Source of the DNA: Spirochaetota bacterium
GTDB taxonomy: Bacteria > Spirochaetota > B62-G9 > DRHN01
Assembly (NCBI GenBank): GCA_023136305.1
Contig: JAGLSF010000001.1
Span: 1 to 39,390 of the forward strand
Reading direction: 5' to 3'
Length of the DNA: 39,390 nucleotides
Positions 34,485 through 39,390 of the stretch are shown here, in pieces. Numbering within the stretch: position 1 is the stretch's first letter; every line of letters starts with the position of its first letter. A model generated the notes under the pieces. The model searched no databases. It was not told the DNA's origin and saw nothing but the letters and a program-made list of their open reading frames with translations. Position numbers and translations under genes: made by a program.

Positions 34485-35764
34485 CTTTCCTCCTCTCTGT
34501 TTAGGATTTCATTTGTCTTCTCTGCTGCAAGGTCAAGAATGATCTGTGGATCTTTTTTGTTGATCATTATGTCCTCTATCGCATACCGAATGATCTGGTC
34601 AATCTGAGGAAGATAGGGTGTGAAGTCGGGAGGCCTTGCATAGGGGAGCTGGTCAACAGGAACCCGGTAATTGGGATTGAGCCGATGAAATCCCTGCAGT
34701 TCATAACTCTCTATCGCCGATTTCCTCAATGGCAGATATCCAGTCGCTTTATGCCAGCGAATACAGTTTTCCTTCTGCGTAAGCCAGGAGATGAAATCAA
34801 AGGCGGCTTTCTGCCGTCTCGATGAACGGGAAAAGATTACGAGCCCCGCTCCTCCGAGAAGTACCGATTTATTTTCTATATAGGGCAGGGGGGCAATACC
34901 CATATCCCACGGAAGATTCTCTTCGGCAAACTTAATACCTGCACAGGTAATGGGGCCCATCACGATTTTTCCCTCGAGAAATGCCGATGCTCCCTCAAAA
35001 AGAGTCCAGTTCGAAGGCATTATACGGTGTGTGTGGGCAAGGTCCTGCACCAGTTCCATGACTTTCACGCCAGCTTCACTGTTGAACAGGGCCTTCGTTC
35101 GGTCCTGGTTGAGAAATTCCCCTCCCATCTGCCTGATCAGGGGAGTAAATCCAAAAACACCCTCCAGTGAAATCAGGACCCCCCACTGATCTACAACACC
35201 GTTATTGTCAAAGTCCTTTGTGAGCTGTATACCATAGGTGATGACGTCATCCCATGTCTTCGGTGGTTTGTCAGGGTCTAAGCCGATTTCCCGAAATGCA
35301 TCTTTGTTATAGTAGAGGACCTGTACACTCAGATTGAAGGGAAAAGCGTACACCTCCCTGCCCCTGGTCACGCCACTCCAGAACTGACTCAGTATATCAC
35401 TCCGATCCTCCTCGGAAATACGCTCCGTTATGGGCTCAATATTGCCGCCCTGGATGTAAATGTCGAGATACTCTATGGCAACCTGTGCAATATCGGGCTC
35501 ATTTCCCGATTGAACAGCCTGGATGAGTTTCGTCTTCATCTCGCCGTACAGGCCCTGGAAGACCAGGTCCACATTCACGTTGTCCTGACTGTCGTTGTAC
35601 TCAGTGACGAGCCTTTCAAGAGCATCCCCCTGATAAATACTCATGCTGTGCCAGAAGGTTAATCGCGTGCCTTTCCTCCTTCTCCGGCCCATGGCGTACA
35701 GTGTCGTACAGGAAAAGGCAATCAGCAGGAGCAGTGTAAACCCTATGTATGCCCACCTTTTCAT
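34481..35764 (-). CDS. ABC transporter sugar-binding protein
   Basis: Extracellular solute-binding protein of family 1 (MalE/UgpB type), 427 residues. The signal ends in IAFSC, a relaxed lipobox, or alternatively is cleaved after LYA. The mature part opens TRLTFWHSMSI, with NEPDIAQVAIEYLD and PFNLSVQVLYYNKDAF typical of glycerol-3-phosphate- and maltose-binding families. The C-terminal half has the usual WLTQKEN block. The gene is coupled at both ends (ATGA overlaps). The ligand is unknown. Confidence 0.92.
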   Translation of the reverse strand: MKRWAYIGFTLLLLIAFSCTTLYAMGRRRRKGTRLTFWHSMSIYQGDALERLVTEYNDSQDNVNVDLVFQGLYGEMKTKLIQAVQSGNEPDIAQVAIEYLDIYIQGGNIEPITERISEEDRSDILSQFWSGVTRGREVYAFPFNLSVQVLYYNKDAFREIGLDPDKPPKTWDDVITYGIQLTKDFDNNGVVDQWGVLISLEGVFGFTPLIRQMGGEFLNQDRTKALFNSEAGVKVMELVQDLAHTHRIMPSNWTLFEGASAFLEGKIVMGPITCAGIKFAEENLPWDMGIAPLPYIENKSVLLGGAGLVIFSRSSRRQKAAFDFISWLTQKENCIRWHKATGYLPLRKSAIESYELQGFHRLNPNYRVPVDQLPYARPPDFTPYLPQIDQIIRYAIEDIMINKKDPQIILDLAAEKTNEILNREEER

Positions 35765-37173
35765 TGGTCTTCTCGCATGCGTAAACCCTCTGACAGTATC
35801 GATCGTTCGCTCTCTGTAATATACCAGTGGTCGTCTATGTATTGCAATTGTATCGTTTCCTCAATCACTGTTTCATGCAGGCCCTCTCCGGAACTGATGA
35901 CCCTCACATATCGTGCTCTGAACACCGGTACAGCATCGTCCTGTATCAATCCAAGTTCCAGGTCCCTGATACCGAACACCGTGTGCAGTTGTGGATCAAA
36001 CTCACCCTCCGTCAATTCGTCCGGATGTACCAGTGCTTTGCCGAATGCACTCTCCATCTTGAGCATTACAAAAACAGTGCTCAGCTCGTTTTTTACCTGC
36101 TTTCCCTCTCTCTTGTAATAGATTGCATCCAAAACGTTGAGGTCAAGGGTATTGATTGCAGTGAAATACAGTTCCACTACCTGCCTTGGTGCAAGACCGG
36201 CGGTGTAGTCTTCCCTCCTGATTGATCTCATTACATCGGAAAGCAGATAGAGAGCAACCCCAAAGAGTATCAATATAACGAGCAGCACCTTCCATCGTCT
36301 GGTGAAGAAACCGGCCATTCCCGCTCTGAAAGAAACGACATTCCTCCTCCTCGAGAAGGGGATTTTTTCGGCCCTCTCAAGCTCAGTTTTTTTTGTTGCA
36401 GAGGAGGCAATGGTTTCTCTGAGTAATGCAAGCTGTATTTGCTTACCGTGCATTATGTCCCAGAGTGTATCAGCGAGGGCTTTTGGAATATCCTCTATTT
36501 CGGTTTTCAGGTAATACACCCTGCTGTCATAGGCACTCTGCTCCATTCCTGTACCGTCTAATCTCCTGTTCCTGGTAAAGAAGAGGTACATGAGCCGAGC
36601 CAGAATCTGTGAGCAGAGATGCTCGTCAACCAGCTTCTCCATCTTCCCGCGTCCTGTACTGTGCTTTTCAGATTTTTCCCCAGATGCTTGGTCGATCATG
36701 GCAGGGTAGTAGAGGATCTGTCTTGTAACGTCATCGTAAAAGGTGTTGAGATAGTCAATCAGTGAAAAGGGCAGATAGGTGATTTTCGAATGATCTTCTG
36801 TCACATACACGCTGTTCAGGAGAAGGATTGGGAATCCGCCTGACACATCCCTATATTTTATTGACGCATCGATTAACGCAATAACAGTTCGAAGAAACTT
36901 TTCTGTCTCACTATTCTTGAAGGACGCGGCTCTATAATCCCTGTATACATCGTACAGAGATGCTCCGCTGACCGCAGCCCCCCCCAGGTATATGCAGCCT
37001 TTCTCAGTAACGATACCGGTGAAGCTGTCAAGACTGACCTGATCACCGCTGACCACATGGATGGAGGCAGGAATGTGAGATTTAAGACCGTTTATGAGGG
37101 AGACGATTGTCCTCTTTGAATGGGTACTATTGCAGATTCCCGTACCGAATAATGGGGGGTTCGTTTTTTTCAT
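35761..37173 (-). CDS. Membrane protein with kinase-like N-terminal region, operon leader
   Basis: 470 residues from ATG 37173; an earlier ATG at 37224 exists but overlaps the divergent gene. Neither has a ribosome-binding site. No family is recognised with certainty. The cytoplasmic N-terminal part (about 43-158) has a rhythm like a degenerate protein-kinase lobe: SLYDVYRDYR, then ALIDASIKY, then PILLLNSVYVTEDHSKITYLP, without an HRD or DFG motif. One transmembrane helix lies at about 294-315. The external C-terminal part (about 328-455) resembles an NTF2-like domain (PRQVVELYFTAIN). It is coupled to the solute-binding gene. Confidence 0.7.
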   Translation of the reverse strand: MKKTNPPLFGTGICNSTHSKRTIVSLINGLKSHIPASIHVVSGDQVSLDSFTGIVTEKGCIYLGGAAVSGASLYDVYRDYRAASFKNSETEKFLRTVIALIDASIKYRDVSGGFPILLLNSVYVTEDHSKITYLPFSLIDYLNTFYDDVTRQILYYPAMIDQASGEKSEKHSTGRGKMEKLVDEHLCSQILARLMYLFFTRNRRLDGTGMEQSAYDSRVYYLKTEIEDIPKALADTLWDIMHGKQIQLALLRETIASSATKKTELERAEKIPFSRRRNVVSFRAGMAGFFTRRWKVLLVILILFGVALYLLSDVMRSIRREDYTAGLAPRQVVELYFTAINTLDLNVLDAIYYKREGKQVKNELSTVFVMLKMESAFGKALVHPDELTEGEFDPQLHTVFGIRDLELGLIQDDAVPVFRARYVRVISSGEGLHETVIEETIQLQYIDDHWYITESERSILSEGLRMREDQ

Positions 37174-37211
37174 ATGCGAAATTGTCAAGATAAAGTAGTT
37201 TATATCAGTAT

Positions 37212-38234
37212 ATGATGTCAACATTAAAGAATAAACCGGCGACGTACCGGTATGAAGAAAACAGGGGCCGTTTCATAAAACCCTGCCCTGGGACCCCACG
37301 CTATGTGTGTTGCGGCTATAGGATCATTAATTTTGCACAGGGTTGTACCATAGGCTGTACCTACTGCATCCTTGACCATTATTTCGATTCCGATACACCG
37401 GTACTATTCAGCAATGTGGAACAGCTCATAGGGGAGCTCAAGAAAACAGTAGCAAACAGTAAGGGGATCCTACGTTTTGGAACAGGGGAGTTTACCGACA
37501 GTCTTCTCCATGATGACTACTATCATGTGTACGGGCGCATATTGCCCCTGATCGCCAGCTCATCCAATGCAGTGCTGGAGATCAAGACAAAAACGGTCAA
37601 TATCGGTACGCTCATCAATATGGACTGGTATGACCGCATTATCATGTCCTGGTCTCTCAACAGCGATTACATAGCCTCCCGAGAGGAGCGTGGGGCTCCG
37701 CGTATCGAGGAGCGAATCAGTGCAGCCCACAGGGTTGAAACATGCGGGTATAAACTGGCATTCCATTTTGATCCCATTGTATTCTATGATGGATGGGAGG
37801 AAGGCTATAAAAAAACTATTGAAGCACTCTTTCACAGAATTGACCCGCAAAACGTTGTGTATGTGAGTATGGGGAGCCTTCGTTTTTCACCGGACATGCA
37901 GGATTCGCTCATGCAGCGCAGTGATGTGTACCTGCATGGTGATTTCATTCGTGGACAGGACGGGAAAATGCGCTATTTCAGACCGCTTCGAACAAGACTG
38001 TACAGGACAGTGCTTGGTTATTTGAAACAGTACATACCCGAGGAACGGGTGTACCTGTGTATGGAAAACCAGGATGTGTGGAAAGATGTGTTTGCAATCG
38101 ACAACATGACCAGTGCACAGCTTACAAAACGTTTGGATAGGGCATGTGTGAGGGCCTTTCCAGGCCTCATATCGAAGCAAAAAGCTTTTACAGCAGCGAA
38201 AGAGGGGCAGGGGAAGCTTGACGAAATCCGGTGA
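37212..38234 (+). CDS. SPL-family radical SAM protein
   Basis: 340 residues. The radical-SAM cluster motif is CTIGCTYC (Cys near 45, 49 and 52). PCPGTPRYVCCGYR before it, and GTGEFTDSL, KTKTVNI, MSWSLNS and FHFDPI after it, place it in COG1533, the spore photoproduct lyase family that repairs thymine spore photoproduct or acts on related DNA lesions. The lineage probably does not sporulate, so the substrate is unclear. The ATG at 37212 (or 37215) lacks a Shine-Dalgarno sequence. It ends just before the tRNA promoter, whose -35 box lies in its last codons. Confidence 0.85.
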   Translation: MMSTLKNKPATYRYEENRGRFIKPCPGTPRYVCCGYRIINFAQGCTIGCTYCILDHYFDSDTPVLFSNVEQLIGELKKTVANSKGILRFGTGEFTDSLLHDDYYHVYGRILPLIASSSNAVLEIKTKTVNIGTLINMDWYDRIIMSWSLNSDYIASREERGAPRIEERISAAHRVETCGYKLAFHFDPIVFYDGWEEGYKKTIEALFHRIDPQNVVYVSMGSLRFSPDMQDSLMQRSDVYLHGDFIRGQDGKMRYFRPLRTRLYRTVLGYLKQYIPEERVYLCMENQDVWKDVFAIDNMTSAQLTKRLDRACVRAFPGLISKQKAFTAAKEGQGKLDEIR

Positions 38235-38246
38235 AATACGTATTAT
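38218..38246 (+). promoter_or_regulatory. Promoter of tRNA-Pro
   Basis: TTGACG (38218-38223), a 17-base spacer and TATTAT (38241-38246); each box is 5 of 6. The -35 overlaps the last codons of the preceding gene. Transcription would start near 38253, three bases before the tRNA. Confidence 0.8.
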
Positions 38247-38255
38247 CTATGTATT

Positions 38256-38329
38256 CGGGCTGTAGCGCAGTTGGTTAGCGTACATGTCTGGGGGACATGG
38301 GGTCGCCAGTTCGAGTCTGGCCAGCCCGA
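38256..38329 (+). tRNA. tRNA-Pro (anticodon GGG)
   Basis: Complete cloverleaf of 74 nt. The 7-bp acceptor is CGGGCTG/CAGCCCG, the D-stem GCGC/GCGT, and the anticodon stem CATGT/ACATG, with loop CTGGGGG giving anticodon GGG. The T-stem is GCCAG/CTGGC with loop TTCGAGT. The discriminator is A at 38329 and CCA is not encoded. Confidence 0.96.
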
Positions 38330-38395
38330 ATATCTTTTTCTTTGCAGACCAACACACCAGTACATCCAATCAACCACAATCCTCGGAGTTATTCA

Positions 38396-39390
38396 GTGAA
38401 CCATATCCGAAAAACCTACTACATCCATTCATTGGGTTGCAATAAGAACACAGCCGATTCTGAGGTTCTCATGAGCATGCTCAGTGAAAGGGGATTCAGG
38501 CGGGTCGATGAGCCCGAAGATGCAGAGCGTATAATCGTCAATACCTGCGCCTTCATTGACGAGGCAAAACAGGAGGCCATCGACACTATTCTGGGTCTAT
38601 CCGGGCGTATTCACGAGGGTGCGGCTCTCATTGTCACTGGATGCTTCCCACAGCTCTTCGCAGATGAAATCGAGCAAAAGATACCTGAAGCGGACATAAT
38701 TGCCGGTTCAGGAGACCTTGTGGCCGTCATTGATGCAATAGACTCCCCCCCCGATCAACGGGACTATCCTTCGACAAGAGTGATTCCGGAACACTTTTCA
38801 AACACGGTCATGAGGACACAGTTTCTATCCAACAGGGGATATACCTATCTGAAAATATCGGACGGATGCAGCAGGGGATGCAGTTTCTGCCTCATACCCC
38901 GTATCAAGGGAGGCTTACGGAGCAGAAGCGCGGATGAGATAATACTGGAAGCAAAACAGTTGGAAAGCCTGGGAATTGGCGAGCTTATCCTTACCTCCCA
39001 GGATACCCTGGGTTACGGAACTGACCTTGGTGAGAATAAGGGGTTGCGGTTCCTGATTGAGCACCTGTTGGAGGAAACCAAGATACCCTTTATTCGTCTC
39101 CTCTATCTGAGGCCGGCAAAGGGTTTATTGAGAATCCTCGACCTGTTCGAAAACAGCCGTGTTGTTCCCTATTTTGACATACCTGTACAGCATGCAGCTG
39201 GGAAAGTTCTAAAAAATATGACCAGAGAAGGTAGCTCTCTATATTATGAAAAAATAATAGATGAAATCAGGAGCCGAATACCCCATGCCGTTTTACGGAC
39301 TACCCTTATTACAGGGTTTCCGGGAGAAGGGAAAGACGAGTTCGAAGAATTGCTCACCTTTATAAAACGGGTCAGATTCAACCATCTCGG
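38396..39390 (+). CDS. rimO: Ribosomal protein S12 methylthiotransferase RimO (3' end cut by window)
   Basis: Methylthiotransferase that modifies the S12 Asp residue; two iron-sulfur clusters expected. Starts at GTG 38396, seven bases after GGAG. The N-terminal UPF0004 domain has its three Cys in LGCNKN, NTCAF and TGCFP. The radical-SAM motif is CSRGCSFC. SQDTLGYGTDL is the RimO-type rather than MiaB-type signature. The frame remains open to the end of the window (331 codons), so the TRAM domain is missing because of the window edge. It lies 66 bases after tRNA-Pro and may be read through from the tRNA promoter. Confidence 0.94.
   Translation, partial: MNHIRKTYYIHSLGCNKNTADSEVLMSMLSERGFRRVDEPEDAERIIVNTCAFIDEAKQEAIDTILGLSGRIHEGAALIVTGCFPQLFADEIEQKIPEADIIAGSGDLVAVIDAIDSPPDQRDYPSTRVIPEHFSNTVMRTQFLSNRGYTYLKISDGCSRGCSFCLIPRIKGGLRSRSADEIILEAKQLESLGIGELILTSQDTLGYGTDLGENKGLRFLIEHLLEETKIPFIRLLYLRPAKGLLRILDLFENSRVVPYFDIPVQHAAGKVLKNMTREGSSLYYEKIIDEIRSRIPHAVLRTTLITGFPGEGKDEFEELLTFIKRVRFNHL

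Noticed and set aside
37182..37206. TTGTCA followed by TATATC upstream of the SPL-family gene
   Set aside because: The spacer is only 13 bases, too short for a sigma-70 promoter.
1..39390. CRISPR arrays, intact insertion sequences, prophage or integrase genes
   Set aside because: No regularly spaced repeats, transposase, recombinase or phage structural proteins were seen.

Overview
The window reads as a chromosomal segment of a double-membrane bacterium, most likely a member of the Spirochaetota. This rests on secreted proteins with relaxed spirochaete-type lipoboxes, an OmpA-family protein, a POTRA/beta-barrel outer-membrane protein, and a housekeeping set (M18 aminopeptidase, DUF4416, a lipidated SpoIID protein, a COG1533 SPL-family radical SAM protein in a lineage not known to sporulate) that I associate with spirochaetes. 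The phylum assignment is inference from protein character; no rRNA or species marker is present. Coding density is high and no gene-free stretch reaches 300 bases.

Layout. Bases 12-362 hold the tmRNA gene on the minus strand, with a recognisable promoter. From 521 to 19511 every protein gene is on the plus strand. First come an M18 aminopeptidase, a decayed PHP-domain gene and a class II aldolase, then aspS. A tightly packed RNA/DNA-maintenance run follows: phoH-like ATPase, 7TM-HD phosphohydrolase, ybeY, CorC-type CBS protein, recO, cinA, thpR and DUF4416. A second run, from a good promoter at 13042, carries yebC, ruvC, ruvA, ruvB, a SpoIID lipoprotein, queA and tgt. It joins Holliday-junction processing to queuosine tRNA modification. 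A 91-bp inverted-repeat element and a terminator-like hairpin close this block.

From 19.6 kb the strands mix. A secreted transglutaminase-fold protein (minus) diverges from a tiny two-helix membrane protein and a secreted TIM-barrel protein (plus), followed by a small lipoprotein. A minus-strand unit holds a phosphohexomutase, rarA, 5-formyltetrahydrofolate cyclo-ligase and a metallo-hydrolase. Next is a minus-strand envelope unit of an OmpA-family protein, a DUF432-like protein and an MscS channel. Then comes a minus-strand sugar-ABC operon of unusual composition: a membrane-anchored protein with a possible degenerate kinase-like domain, a solute-binding protein, a POTRA plus beta-barrel outer-membrane protein and two permeases, with no ATPase gene. 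The window ends on the plus strand with an SPL-family radical SAM gene, tRNA-Pro(GGG) with a near-consensus promoter, and the first part of rimO, cut by the window edge.

Points most worth a second look are the composition of the sugar-ABC operon, the non-AUG start apparently used by aspS (and perhaps ybeY), the 91-bp inverted-repeat element after tgt, the transglutaminase-fold protein without its catalytic histidine, and the OmpA/DUF432/MscS unit.
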